A stretch of 64,000 nt of DNA from Bacteroidota bacterium (GTDB taxonomy: Bacteria > Bacteroidota > Bacteroidia > Cytophagales > Cyclobacteriaceae): contig JAFEAL010000003.1 in assembly GCA_018266435.1 (NCBI GenBank), forward strand, positions 124,001 to 188,000, written 5' to 3'. The notes beneath the pieces were generated by a model, which was not told the origin of the DNA, ran no database searches, and saw nothing but the letters and a program-made list of their open reading frames with translations. The translations under genes and the position numbers were made by a program. Shown here piece after piece: positions 10,663 to 19,540 of the stretch (the first letter of the stretch is position 1; each line of letters opens with the position of its first letter).

Positions 10663-10994
10663 GCGAGCTCCACTTGTAATACATGGCCCATAGTTTTGAT
10701 GAAGCCTATAAACTCTGCCACCCGGTCTTTAGCTTCAATTTTTCCATCAGGGGTAAGAGCATAATATTTTCTTACACGTTTGCCAATCATTACCTTTTCG
10801 GTTTTTAAAAGTCCCTCGGCTTCTAATCGGTGAAGTGTTGGATAAAGCGCACCTTCTGTGAGCAAAATACTCCCTTCCGAAAGTTCTTTTACCCGTTGTG
10901 TGATTTCATAACCATAGGTTCTTCCATGATCCTTAAGGATTTTCAAGACGATGGTTTGCAAAGTTCCTTTCAGTAGTTCGGGAGAGTGGGTCAT
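10659..10994 (-). CDS. PadR-family transcriptional regulator
   Basis: A 111-residue winged-helix repressor. The family hallmarks are present: LLKGTLQTIVLKILKDHGRT at the N-terminus, YGYEIT, then LTEGALYPTLHRLEAEGLL (recognition helix and wing entry) and RKYYALTPDG. PadR proteins bind palindromic operators and are released by small molecules or antibiotics. It heads a two-gene operon with the FtsX permease, with a four-base overlap, a very common pairing in Bacteroidota in which the repressor controls its own operon. An imperfect dyad around CCTAATTCTGTTAGG at about 10999-11013, just upstream of its start, is a candidate operator. Confidence 0.93.
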   Translation of the reverse strand: MTHSPELLKGTLQTIVLKILKDHGRTYGYEITQRVKELSEGSILLTEGALYPTLHRLEAEGLLKTEKVMIGKRVRKYYALTPDGKIEAKDRVAEFIGFIKTMGHVLQVELA

Positions 10995-10998
10995 GATA

Positions 10999-11013
10999 CC
11001 TAATTCTGTTAGG
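10999..11013. promoter_or_regulatory. Candidate PadR operator
   Basis: CCTAATTCTGTTAGG is an imperfect inverted repeat (CCTAA, five bases, TTAGG) lying 5 bases upstream of the padR-like start codon. The position and symmetry suit an autorepression site of a dimeric winged-helix regulator. Function is inferred from position only. Confidence 0.4.
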
Positions 11014-11098
11014 CATAAGACGCTTATTTAAAACCAAGGTTGCAGGCCGAGAGTATATTTTTTTCATAAAAAAGAAAAAAACGTAAATTCGAAGGCTT

Positions 11099-11935
11099 AT
11101 GAAAAAATATTATTGGTTTGTAATCCTGTTTATCGGTTGGAGCATAGGTTCCGGCTTGTGGTATTTGTATGGCGTGAAAGGAGTCATCAATGCCGACCCA
11201 CATTATTTTGATCCGCACATACGGCTACTGGCCATAGTAGAAATTTTAGTGATGTTGCTCATTGCTTGTTTGCTGGGCTATGGAATAGCGTGGGCGCTTA
11301 ATCAAGAAGCACTTGACCGGCAAAGTGAAACCACAGAAGAAGTCATACATCAAAACAATTTACTGCAATCGGACAATGAAGAACTAAAAAATCAGGTTTC
11401 CCTTTGGCACGATAAACACCAACAAGAGATAAGCGCGTGCCACCAAAGGCTAAGCGAAGCCAATTCTGAAAAAGAGAATTTACAAACCCGGCTGAATGAA
11501 TTAGAGGTATCTCTGGCCCAAACCCGACAAGAATTTTTGTTGGTTAAAACTCAACACCAGCAGTTGGAGAATGAGAGTGGAACGTTGCGTTACAAAACCA
11601 AACAGCTGGAGTTTCAAAATCAAGAATTGGAAGAAACCCAAACAAAACTTCAATCAGAGATTGCTTCTCTTCAGTCTGCGAAACACGAGCGCAGCCTTTC
11701 TGATCATCCGTTTGTCAGGCCCACCGAGCCCGATGAAAAGGATGACCTGACGAAAATAAAAGGCATTGGCCCATTTATTGAGAAACGCCTCAACATGATA
11801 GGCATTTATACTTTTCAACAACTGGGCGATCTCACACCTGAGTTAATTGACCGGGTTGGTGCTGCCATCGAATTTTTTCCGCACCGCATTGTGCGCGACA
11901 ATTGGGTTGGACAGGCACGGAGTTTTGTGGAATAG
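11099..11935 (+). CDS. Membrane-anchored coiled-coil protein with helix-hairpin-helix tail
   Basis: Of 278 residues, the first 80 or so hold two transmembrane helices (VILFIGWSIGSGLWYLYG and IVEILVMLLIACLLGYGIAW). Residues about 85-205 are a long Glu/Gln/Leu-rich coiled coil, and the last 60 residues contain a helix-hairpin-helix motif (LTKIKGIGPFIEKRLNMIGI) followed by FQQLGDLTPELIDRV, typical of the predicted flap-endonuclease-like HhH tails found in Bacteroidota envelope proteins. No nuclease active site is seen, so the HhH more likely binds protein or DNA. The order membrane, coiled coil, HhH would place the HhH domain in the cytoplasm, possibly tethering DNA or a complex to the membrane. 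It stands alone between divergent padR and an outer-membrane protein gene. The exact function is unknown. Confidence 0.8.
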   Translation: MKKYYWFVILFIGWSIGSGLWYLYGVKGVINADPHYFDPHIRLLAIVEILVMLLIACLLGYGIAWALNQEALDRQSETTEEVIHQNNLLQSDNEELKNQVSLWHDKHQQEISACHQRLSEANSEKENLQTRLNELEVSLAQTRQEFLLVKTQHQQLENESGTLRYKTKQLEFQNQELEETQTKLQSEIASLQSAKHERSLSDHPFVRPTEPDEKDDLTKIKGIGPFIEKRLNMIGIYTFQQLGDLTPELIDRVGAAIEFFPHRIVRDNWVGQARSFVE

Positions 11936-12028
11936 AATGTTAGCCCATGCTCCTGTTGTGTTCCTAAAAAAAGAAATAATTAATATTTTTGATTTCATAC
12001 ATCAGACATTTAAAACATAAACTCGACT

Positions 12029-12658
12029 ATGAAAAGATTATCTCTCCTTTGCATTCTATTTTTATCAACTACATTTCTCGCTCTTTCACAAAATCTTTCA
12101 TTTGGCATCCGGGGCGGTTTGAATGTGTCGAATCTATCCATGAGTCATACTGGACTTCCAGATAATCAACAAAAGGCAAGAACAAGTTTTAATATTGGCG
12201 GTTACGGCCAATATTCATTAAATGAGAAAATGACAATTCAGACAGAGTTATTTTATTCAGAAGAAGGCGCCAGCTTTAGCAACCCTGGCACTGAACTGCC
12301 AGCTAACATCAATCTTAGCTATTTGAGCTTGCCCTTATTTTTTAAGTATAACATTTACAAAAAGCTTTACGCCATGGCCGGCCCGCAGGTTTCCTACTTA
12401 TTGTCTGCACAGAGCGTTTATGAAGATGGCACACCATATAATGTGATGAACGAACACAGTAAATCAGTTATTGGGTTTGTGCCTGTGGTTGGCTACGATT
12501 GGAAAAACTTTAGCATCAATGTGAGGTATAACATCGGCTTGACTAATATACCAAAGTCACTTTCCTATTGGAATTATACTCGGTACATTGACAACCATGT
12601 GAAGAGCAACGTGTTTTCGTTGGTGGTTGGTTATAAAATAGGGAGCAGAAAAAATTGA
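12029..12658 (+). CDS. Outer-membrane beta-barrel protein (PorT/OmpX-like)
   Basis: A 209-residue protein with a clear signal peptide ending near LALSQ and a body rich in alternating hydrophobic beta strands: LSFGIRGGLNVSNL at the start, YGQYSLNEKMTIQTELFYSE in the middle and a final strand NVFSLVVGYKIGSRK. This is the usual pattern of small eight-stranded barrels in the porin-family/PorT-like group. The physiological role is not deducible. A possible -7 box TATTTTTG sits at 11984-11991, 37 bases upstream. The convergent neighbour is radA, 55 bases away. Confidence 0.85.
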   Translation: MKRLSLLCILFLSTTFLALSQNLSFGIRGGLNVSNLSMSHTGLPDNQQKARTSFNIGGYGQYSLNEKMTIQTELFYSEEGASFSNPGTELPANINLSYLSLPLFFKYNIYKKLYAMAGPQVSYLLSAQSVYEDGTPYNVMNEHSKSVIGFVPVVGYDWKNFSINVRYNIGLTNIPKSLSYWNYTRYIDNHVKSNVFSLVVGYKIGSRKN

Positions 12659-12713
12659 TAGTAAGGTGGAGGGAATAAATTTATTATGAGGTATTAAACC
12701 AATTAAGAAATAA

Positions 12714-14093
12714 TCATCGAAACAAATCTTTGAAAACTTCGTCAAGTTTGGCGAAAGCCTTCACTTCAATTTTTGTTTTATTTCTGTCGATTGATTTTTG
12801 GCTGAACCTGGACACGTAAATTTTTTCAAAGCCTAATTTTTCTGCCTCCGAAATACGCTGATCAATTCTATTCACCGCGCGAAGTTCACCCCCTAAACCA
12901 ACTTCAGCGGCAAAACAAATTTTGTCGTTTACCGGGATTTCTTCCATTGAAGAAATGACCGAAACGCAAAGCGCCAGGTCAATGGCCGGGTCTTCCACAT
13001 AAATTCCTCCCGCCATGTTGACAAACACATCTTGCGTGCCCACACGAAACCCACACCGTTTTTCTAAAACAGCCAGGAGCATGTTTAATCTTTTTTGATC
13101 AAAGCCATTGGGTGTTCGTTGAGGAGTGCCGTACGAAGCCGTACTCACCAGCGATTGAATCTCGATTAACAATGGCCGGTTGCCTTCAATGGTGGCGCCA
13201 ATAGTGGCTCCGCTAAGCTGCCCGGCTTTCTGAGAGATCAAAATCTCTGAAGGATTGGAAACTTCGCGCAGACCATTGCCCAGCATTTCATAAATGCCGA
13301 TTTCGGAAGTAGAACCAAACCGGTTTTTTGTCGTGCGTAAAATGCGGTAAGCTAAATGCCGATCGCCTTCAAACTGAAGAACGGTATCCACCATGTGCTC
13401 CAACACTTTGGGGCCGGCCAATGAGCCGTCTTTGGTGATGTGGCCCACTAAAAAAACAGGAGTGTTGGTTTCTTTCGCAAACTTCATGAGTTCGCCTGTA
13501 CATTGCCGTACTTGCCCAATGCTTCCAGCTACTGAATCCATGACAGGAGAATACAACGTTTGAATGGAATCAATGACTACCAACTGAGGCCCCACATCTT
13601 CAATAGCCGAGAAAATATTTTTTGTGTTGGTTTCCGTTAAGATGAAAAAATTTTCAGCAAGGGTTTCGGGTGATAATCGCTGAGCGCGCATTTTTATTTG
13701 CTGCTCGCTTTCTTCACCGGATACATAAAGAATTTTTAATAGCTTCAGGGCAAGGCCTGCCTGAAGCATCAATGTTGATTTGCCAATGCCGGGCTCACCC
13801 CCGATGAGCACCAGCGAACCCGGCACAATGCCTCCGCCCAGCACACGGTTTAGTTCATGATCAGGAGTAATGATTCTAACCTCGTGGGCAGATTCAATTT
13901 CAGTTAATTTTTTGGGTTTGATGATTTTTGATTTGGCAGAATCCGTTCGCCACTCATTACGAGTAGTTTCGTTTTTGGTCACGACTTCTTCAACAAAAGA
14001 ATTCCATGAATTACAAGAAGGGCATTTGCCCAACCACTTGGCCGATTCATATCCACACGATTGACAGAAGAAAACGGTTTTGTTTTTTGACAT
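12714..14093 (-). CDS. radA: DNA repair protein RadA
   Basis: A RecA-like branch-migration ATPase acting in recombination intermediates, 459 residues as expected. The N-terminal zinc finger CQSCG...CPSC is intact (about residues 10-30), the Walker A motif is GGEPGIGKST (about residue 98), the diagnostic RadA motif KNRFG is present, and the C-terminal third is the Lon-protease-like domain with GGIYVEDPAIDLA. The gene is monocistronic; upstream lies the transposase relic. The start is the ATG giving the zinc finger close to the N-terminus. The call is secure. Confidence 0.97.
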   Translation of the reverse strand: MSKNKTVFFCQSCGYESAKWLGKCPSCNSWNSFVEEVVTKNETTRNEWRTDSAKSKIIKPKKLTEIESAHEVRIITPDHELNRVLGGGIVPGSLVLIGGEPGIGKSTLMLQAGLALKLLKILYVSGEESEQQIKMRAQRLSPETLAENFFILTETNTKNIFSAIEDVGPQLVVIDSIQTLYSPVMDSVAGSIGQVRQCTGELMKFAKETNTPVFLVGHITKDGSLAGPKVLEHMVDTVLQFEGDRHLAYRILRTTKNRFGSTSEIGIYEMLGNGLREVSNPSEILISQKAGQLSGATIGATIEGNRPLLIEIQSLVSTASYGTPQRTPNGFDQKRLNMLLAVLEKRCGFRVGTQDVFVNMAGGIYVEDPAIDLALCVSVISSMEEIPVNDKICFAAEVGLGGELRAVNRIDQRISEAEKLGFEKIYVSRFSQKSIDRNKTKIEVKAFAKLDEVFKDLFR

Positions 14094-14196
14094 GCTGATA
14101 TTTCACTGATATGGCGCCAGTGATTACGGTGATACCGTGCTACTTTCCACAAGTAGTTCAAAGGTAAAAAAGTTTGTTAATTATTGATCAAGTCTA

Positions 14197-14566
14197 TTTT
14201 TTTCTGAGGGATTGCCCATTGAGATTAATTCGGTGGAACGAGTTCACTATCCGGTCCCAAGATTGCATCTGCAATAGTTCCTTCGCCAATGATTTGGTAC
14301 CATCCTGCGACCGGGATTGATCTTTGCGGCTATCTTGAATTTCATGCGGTTCTGTGATTTTTCTGATTTGGGAGCACAGAGTTCCTGCAAGGTCGCATCA
14401 CTAAGTACTAGTAAGGCTTCATAACTTAACCCTTGGGCTTCCAGCAAACGAGTGTATTCGTTAACTGTGTTATGGCTGAGTTGAAGAAGCTGGGCGATTG
14501 CTTATCCCCTGTCCTTCAGTGGGTAATTGTTTTAGATCCATTATTTCTATTCGTTTCTGCCATCGC
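14197..14566 (-). pseudogene. Decayed IS21-type istA transposase fragment
   Basis: Reading the minus strand from about 14563, one frame gives RIEIMDLKQL then GQGISNR. After a frameshift near 14506 a second frame gives IAQLLQLSHNTVNEYTRLL and AQGLSYEALLVLSDATLQEL, ending with PKSEKSQNR. Together these are the N-terminal helix-turn-helix region and following segment of IS21-family IstA transposases as found in Bacteroidota. A further shift leads to a third frame (about 14360 to 14197, with KELLQMQSWDRIV) that I do not recognise. No catalytic DDE part, no istB and no terminal inverted repeats are visible, so this is a relic of an old insertion, not a mobile element. Confidence 0.75.
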
Positions 14567-14785
14567 GTTGAGTGTTTAAATTTTCAACTGGCATGGTATG
14601 GGTGAAATGTCTGGAGCAGCATCAGCGAATACCCGGCACAATGGCGCGTGAATTATCCAAGACGTGATCAAATGTTTAAAAAAAAATGACGAAAAAAGTG
14701 ATAAAATCCGATTAAAAAATGAGACTCAAAATCAGTGGGGGAAAAATCAATATATTAGCTCAAATATAACCCCAGATCAACAAAA
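14567..14785. other. Gene-free stretch between transposase relic and DUF3857 gene
   Basis: Together with 14094-14196 and the relic, this makes a 692-base gap without an intact gene. The right part is A-rich towards the next gene (run of eight A around 14678-14685). I see no open frame with codon use like the neighbours, no tRNA and no hairpin with a T tail. It presumably holds the promoter of the gene at 14786, but no good TAnnTTTG box is visible. Confidence 0.5.
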
Positions 14786-16681
14786 ATGAAGACGCTGATA
14801 TTTTTTACTTGGAGCATTTTTGCAACACTCCATCTTTGTGCTCAAACATCAGACTACGGTAAAGTCACGATGGAAGAATTGAAAATGAGCAAGTACTTAC
14901 CCGACACAACTGCAAGCGCAGTCATCTTGTTTGACAAGGGTGAATACAACTTGACGGATCAACTCACCGTTGAAATCAAGCGGCATATGCGAATAAAGTT
15001 TTTGACCAAAGCAGCAATAGATAATTGGGCTTCACGTACCGTAAACTTATCGCGAAATCAGGAGAGTATTTCAAAACTAAAAGCTTCGTGTTACAATTTA
15101 GAAAATGGGTCTATAGTTGAAACCAAAATAGATGAAAAATCCATTTTCAAAACAAAGTATGATCGATTTACTGACCAGATAAAATTCACAATTCCAAATG
15201 TGAAGGAAGGGTCAGTCGTTGAGTTTAGCTATATCCTTAGATCATCAGACGCATTTGGACCGAACTGGCAATTTCAACATCTTATTCCAACCAAATATAG
15301 CGAGTACAAAACTTATATTCCGAAGACTTTTACTTTTCGTCATGAGTTAAAAGGCTTTCTTCCGTTGTCTGAACATGGAACAAAGGGAGCCTCTGAAACA
15401 TGGATAATTAATGACATTCCGGCCTTTAAAGAGGAGCCATTTACATTAAATGTAGATGATTATATTTCAAGAATAGAATTCACAATCACTGAATTATTTA
15501 TTGTGGGAAGTCCAATAATTAAATTAGGCAAAACATGGCCTAAAATTATTAATGAATTGTTAGAAGATAAGGATTTTGGAGGACAGATCAGATCATCTGG
15601 CTTTTTGAAAAGCGTGGTTAGCGAAGTCACGGCCGGTATCACGGATGATGAGCAAAAAACAAAAGCCATTCTGGAATATGTCAAATCGAAAGTTGAATGG
15701 AACAAATATGTTGATTTCATACCTGACCATCCCCTCAAGAAAGTTCTTGAGGATAAGAAAGGAAGCTCATCAGAGATTAACCTACTGATCGTTACCATGT
15801 TGCAAAAAGCTGGTATAAATGCTCATCCTGTCCTTTTGAGTACGAGAAAGCATGGAATGATAAATCCATTCTGGCCCCGCTACAGCGATTTCAATGATGT
15901 TATTTGCGTTGCAAAATTTGGAACAAAAAAACTTTTGCTTGATGGTACAGATCGCGGATTGCCAATGAATGCTTTGCCAGAGCGATGTCTGAATGGAGAT
16001 GGCCTTGTGATTTTAAAAGATGAAATTGAATGGATCCCTCTTAAATCCATTCGATCAAGAAAGGTTGTCAGTGCAGATTACAAATTAAATCCAGACGGAG
16101 AACTCGTTGGTAAACTTACGATAAGTCGCGAGGGTATAGATGCCAGCGACATGAGAGATTCATACAAAGACTTGGGTAAAGAGAAGTACTTAAAAGATTT
16201 TGTTGCAGGAAAAAGCTGGGAAATAAGCAACAGTGTTTTTGAAAACTTGGAAAACCCTAATCAGTCAGTCAAGGAAATTCATGAAGTTGTAATCAATGAT
16301 CATTCACAAGTGGCGGGCAATATCATTTATCTGAACCCATACATTTCCGCAAGAATGGAAGAAAATATTTTCAAATCAGAAAAACGCCTCTATCCGGTTG
16401 ACTACAGCACACCTTTTGATCGGATTTACATGGCAAAGATTCAAATCCCGGATGGTTTTGCTGTAGAAGAATTGCCGAAGCAAAGCGTGATCATGCTTCC
16501 TGCAAATGGAGGAAAGTTTGTCTATAATGCAACACAAATGGGGAACACGATAAATTTCGTAAGCCAGTTTATTATTAGCAAAAGCATGTTTACAGCAGAG
16601 GAATATCCATTTTTGCGTGAGTTCTATACTCAGGTGATAGCAAAGCAGACAGAGCAAATTGTGTTAAAGAAAAACCAGTAG
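14786..16681 (+). CDS. DUF3857 protein with inactive transglutaminase-like domain
   Basis: A 631-residue secreted or periplasmic protein with a signal peptide ending near LCAQ. The first 230 or so residues form a DUF3857 domain (SVVEFSYILRSSDAFGPNWQ), the middle is a transglutaminase-like fold, and the C-terminus is a DUF2569-like beta region. At the place where active members have GDCK, this protein reads KKGSSSEINLL (about residues 322-332), so the catalytic Cys is Ser. The following His position (FNHV in the neighbour) is FNDV, though an Asp (LLLDGT) is kept. It is therefore a non-catalytic binding or scaffold protein by inference. The related, apparently active gene follows after 17 bases and the two are surely cotranscribed. 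Confidence 0.85.
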   Translation: MKTLIFFTWSIFATLHLCAQTSDYGKVTMEELKMSKYLPDTTASAVILFDKGEYNLTDQLTVEIKRHMRIKFLTKAAIDNWASRTVNLSRNQESISKLKASCYNLENGSIVETKIDEKSIFKTKYDRFTDQIKFTIPNVKEGSVVEFSYILRSSDAFGPNWQFQHLIPTKYSEYKTYIPKTFTFRHELKGFLPLSEHGTKGASETWIINDIPAFKEEPFTLNVDDYISRIEFTITELFIVGSPIIKLGKTWPKIINELLEDKDFGGQIRSSGFLKSVVSEVTAGITDDEQKTKAILEYVKSKVEWNKYVDFIPDHPLKKVLEDKKGSSSEINLLIVTMLQKAGINAHPVLLSTRKHGMINPFWPRYSDFNDVICVAKFGTKKLLLDGTDRGLPMNALPERCLNGDGLVILKDEIEWIPLKSIRSRKVVSADYKLNPDGELVGKLTISREGIDASDMRDSYKDLGKEKYLKDFVAGKSWEISNSVFENLENPNQSVKEIHEVVINDHSQVAGNIIYLNPYISARMEENIFKSEKRLYPVDYSTPFDRIYMAKIQIPDGFAVEELPKQSVIMLPANGGKFVYNATQMGNTINFVSQFIISKSMFTAEEYPFLREFYTQVIAKQTEQIVLKKNQ

Positions 16682-16698
16682 GAACAATTCAAATAAAA

Positions 16699-18612
16699 TT
16701 GAAATTGAGAATTATACTTCTTCTGTCATTTGTGGTTAAGACAACCGCATTTGCAATACCGGGAGACATGAAATATCCTGTCAGCGAGATCCCTGCTGAG
16801 TTGAAAGAAAATGTAAATGTGGTCATCAGGGAGGATAAAATGATTTGCAGGATTCTTGCAAAGAACCATTCCTCTTACTATGTGCATTATGTGGTGACCA
16901 TTTTAAACGAAAATGGTAATCGATACGCGACACAGTCAGTAGGATATGACAAGCTTTCAAAAGTTGTTGACTTTAATGGTTATGCTTATGATGCGAATGG
17001 GAAACAATTAAAAAAATTAAGAAACAGTGACGTATATGATCACGCTGCCTTTGATGGATTTAGTTTGTATAGCGATAACCGCGTGAAGACAGCCAGCCTT
17101 GAGCAAGCGAACTATCCATATACTGTTGAATTTGAATATGAAGTGGAGTATAAATTCTTGTATTCTATTCCTTCATCTTATTTTGGTGCAGAAAAATCTT
17201 CAACACAGTATGCCTACTATCAACTTATCTTTCCGAAAGAGCTAAGTCCAAATTATAAAGTGATCAACATACCTGACAATTCAAAAAAGGAAACACTCTC
17301 AGATGGAAATCAATCAATCACCTGGATTTTTGAAAACATTAGACCTATAAATTTTGAATCAAATGGTCCTTCCCATGAGGAAATTGTCTCGCAGATCATG
17401 ACAGCACCCTCTCAATTTGAGTATGATGGCTATGCTGGAGACATGAGTTCGTGGCAGAATTACGGTAAATGGAATATGCTATTGAATAAAGACCATGATG
17501 ACTTACCGGAGGCGACAAAACAAAAAGTAATTGAATTGACAAAGTCACTACCAACAATTGAGCAGAAAGTAAAGGCCATCTATAATTATCTTCAAAGTAA
17601 AACTCGTTATGTAAGTATTCAACTTGGAATTGGAGGACTTCAACCTTTCCCTGCATCCGTGGTGGATCAAACTGGCTATGGTGATTGCAAAGCTCTTTCA
17701 AACTATACTGTTTCATTATTAAAGGCAGTTGGTATTAAAGGTTATTACTCGGTAATCAAAGCAGGTGTAGATGAAACACAGATAAAAAAAGATTTTCCAA
17801 GCCATCAATTCAATCATGTGGTGGTGAGTGTGCCAAATGGCAAAGACACCCTTTGGTTAGAGTGCACCAGCCAAACCAACCCGTTTGGCTATCAAGGGTC
17901 ATTTACAGAAGATCGTTGGGCATTAATGATAACAGAAGAAGGAGGCAAATTGGTGAAGACAATAAATTATTTGCCAGAGCAAAACCTTCAAAGTAGAACT
18001 GCTGAAGTTTCTCTAGATGTAACCGGTAATGCGAAAGCAAAAGTAGTAACTACATATAGAGGAATTCAATATGAATCTGGTGGGTTGAACAGCGTTTTAC
18101 ACAACTCAGATGATCAAAAGAAGTGGGTAGAAAACAATACGGATATACCCAATTTCAGCATCAGCTCTATTTCGATGACAGAAAATAAGGACAAGATTCC
18201 ATCTGCTCTGGTGAGGTTAGATCTCACTCTTAGTCGTTATGCAACTGTGAGCGGCAAACGAATCTTTGTCTCGCCTAATTTGATGAACAAAATTTCTTAT
18301 GTTCCTGAAAAAATGGCCGAAAGAAAAACAGAAGTTGTGCGCAGAAGAAACTACATCGACCTTGACACAATCAAATTTTCTGTTCCCGAAAACCTCTATC
18401 CTGAATTTTTACCCAAACCGGTTAAGATCAATTCAAAATTTGGCGAGTATGAAGCAAGTTTCATGTTCGATGCAAGCAAACTAATTTATATCCGCAGAAT
18501 GAAAGTCTGGAAGGGTCGATTTCCAAAAGAAACATATAACGAATTTGTTGACTTTTATAAAAATGTGACCAAGGCCGACAATATTAAACTTGTCTTTTTG
18601 AACAAGACCTGA
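16699..18612 (+). CDS. DUF3857 / transglutaminase-like cysteine protein
   Basis: A 637-residue secreted paralogue of the preceding gene. A signal peptide (start to about residue 20) is followed by DUF3857 (about 60-230) and a transglutaminase-like core with GYGDCKALSNYTVSLLKAVG (Cys near 329), the His segment HQFNHVVV and a terminal acid in LWLECTSQ (Glu where most enzymes have Asp). Family members may act as peptidases or cross-linkers at the cell surface; the substrate is unknown. The TTG start at 16699 is chosen because it directly precedes the signal peptide and lies 17 bases after the upstream stop, so the pair form one operon. The SDR gene downstream is convergent, 6 bases away. Confidence 0.88.
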   Translation: MKLRIILLLSFVVKTTAFAIPGDMKYPVSEIPAELKENVNVVIREDKMICRILAKNHSSYYVHYVVTILNENGNRYATQSVGYDKLSKVVDFNGYAYDANGKQLKKLRNSDVYDHAAFDGFSLYSDNRVKTASLEQANYPYTVEFEYEVEYKFLYSIPSSYFGAEKSSTQYAYYQLIFPKELSPNYKVINIPDNSKKETLSDGNQSITWIFENIRPINFESNGPSHEEIVSQIMTAPSQFEYDGYAGDMSSWQNYGKWNMLLNKDHDDLPEATKQKVIELTKSLPTIEQKVKAIYNYLQSKTRYVSIQLGIGGLQPFPASVVDQTGYGDCKALSNYTVSLLKAVGIKGYYSVIKAGVDETQIKKDFPSHQFNHVVVSVPNGKDTLWLECTSQTNPFGYQGSFTEDRWALMITEEGGKLVKTINYLPEQNLQSRTAEVSLDVTGNAKAKVVTTYRGIQYESGGLNSVLHNSDDQKKWVENNTDIPNFSISSISMTENKDKIPSALVRLDLTLSRYATVSGKRIFVSPNLMNKISYVPEKMAERKTEVVRRRNYIDLDTIKFSVPENLYPEFLPKPVKINSKFGEYEASFMFDASKLIYIRRMKVWKGRFPKETYNEFVDFYKNVTKADNIKLVFLNKT

Positions 18613-18618
18613 TTGTAC

Positions 18619-19425
18619 CTATTTGATCGGAGCATTGTCTTCTTTTGCCATCGTTTTATAAACCAGTTTGTCCAACCAAACAGGAAAGAATTTATTCAAC
18701 AACACAGTCAGTTTTCCTTGGCCAGTCAGGATCAAGATATTTTTTCTTGAAACAGTAGCATTGTAAATATGTTGGGCGCATTCTTCGGCCGTCATCATCT
18801 TTTCTTCTGCACGGGGTGATTCGCCCTGGGCACTTCCGTCTTTGGTCAGGGCGCGCTTGCGGATATTAGAAGCAGTAAAACCAGGTGCTGCCGTCAGTAC
18901 GTGCACACCTTTGTGCAGCATTTCAGTTCGAAGTACTTCAAGAAAACCATTAAGTGCAAATTTGGAAGCTGAGTATCCGGTTCGCGCAGGAAGCCCGCGA
19001 AACCCGGCTATAGATGAAATACCGATAATGCTGCCTTTGTTTTTAATAATTTCAGGCAGGCAGCTTTGTGTGGCATACAGGGCACCAAAAAAATTAATGT
19101 CCATCACTTTTTTTATTACGGCCAGGTCTACGTCTTCAAAAAGTGCGCGCATGGTAATACCCGCATTGTTGATTAGTACATCAATCTGCCCAAATACCCT
19201 CATGGCTTCATTAGCCATTTTTTTATTGTCCTCTTCCCGGCTCACATCGGCAAGAATGCCCGATGCGTTAATTTGATGAGCCCGTAATTCAAAGATGGTA
19301 TTATCCAGTTCAACAGGGTTTCTTCCGGTGATCAAAATTTTCGACCCGTTTTTGCCAAACACTTCGGCCAATGCTTTACCGATTCCAGAAGACCCGCCCG
19401 TTATAATTACAACTTTGTCTTTCAT
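18619..19425 (-). CDS. SDR-family oxidoreductase
   Basis: A classical short-chain dehydrogenase of 268 residues. The Rossmann motif ITGGSSGIGKALAEVFG is at the N-terminus, NNAG (INNAGITMRALFEDV) marks the central sheet, the catalytic Ser is in IIGISSIAGFRG and the Tyr-Lys pair in TGYSASKFAL. The C-terminal hydrophobic extension with LLNKFFPVWLDKLVYK resembles membrane-associated DHRS7-like enzymes acting on lipids or ketosteroid-like substrates. The substrate is not deducible. It is transcribed away from the SNF2 gene with a 115-base gap. Confidence 0.92.
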   Translation of the reverse strand: MKDKVVIITGGSSGIGKALAEVFGKNGSKILITGRNPVELDNTIFELRAHQINASGILADVSREEDNKKMANEAMRVFGQIDVLINNAGITMRALFEDVDLAVIKKVMDINFFGALYATQSCLPEIIKNKGSIIGISSIAGFRGLPARTGYSASKFALNGFLEVLRTEMLHKGVHVLTAAPGFTASNIRKRALTKDGSAQGESPRAEEKMMTAEECAQHIYNATVSRKNILILTGQGKLTVLLNKFFPVWLDKLVYKTMAKEDNAPIK

Positions 19426-19447
19426 TCTCTAATTCTTATTTGTTTTG

Positions 19448-19461
19448 TGCCTCACGAGGCA
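19448..19461. repeat. Short hairpin between SNF2 and SDR genes
   Basis: TGCCTCACGAGGCA is a perfect six-base stem with a two-base loop in the 115-base gap between two genes that both run leftward. There is no T run on the leftward transcript, so it is not a standard terminator. It may be a processing site or chance. Confidence 0.3.
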
Positions 19462-19540
19462 GGCTACGCACGTATGCCACGTCAAACCGTATCTTTTAAA
19501 TTCTGACTTATGACTATCCAATTCTCCCGTTCCGGGTATT

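Noticed and set aside
18842..19276. 144-codon plus-strand frame antisense to the SDR gene
   Set aside because: The opposite strand encodes a clear SDR with all motifs; this frame has none.
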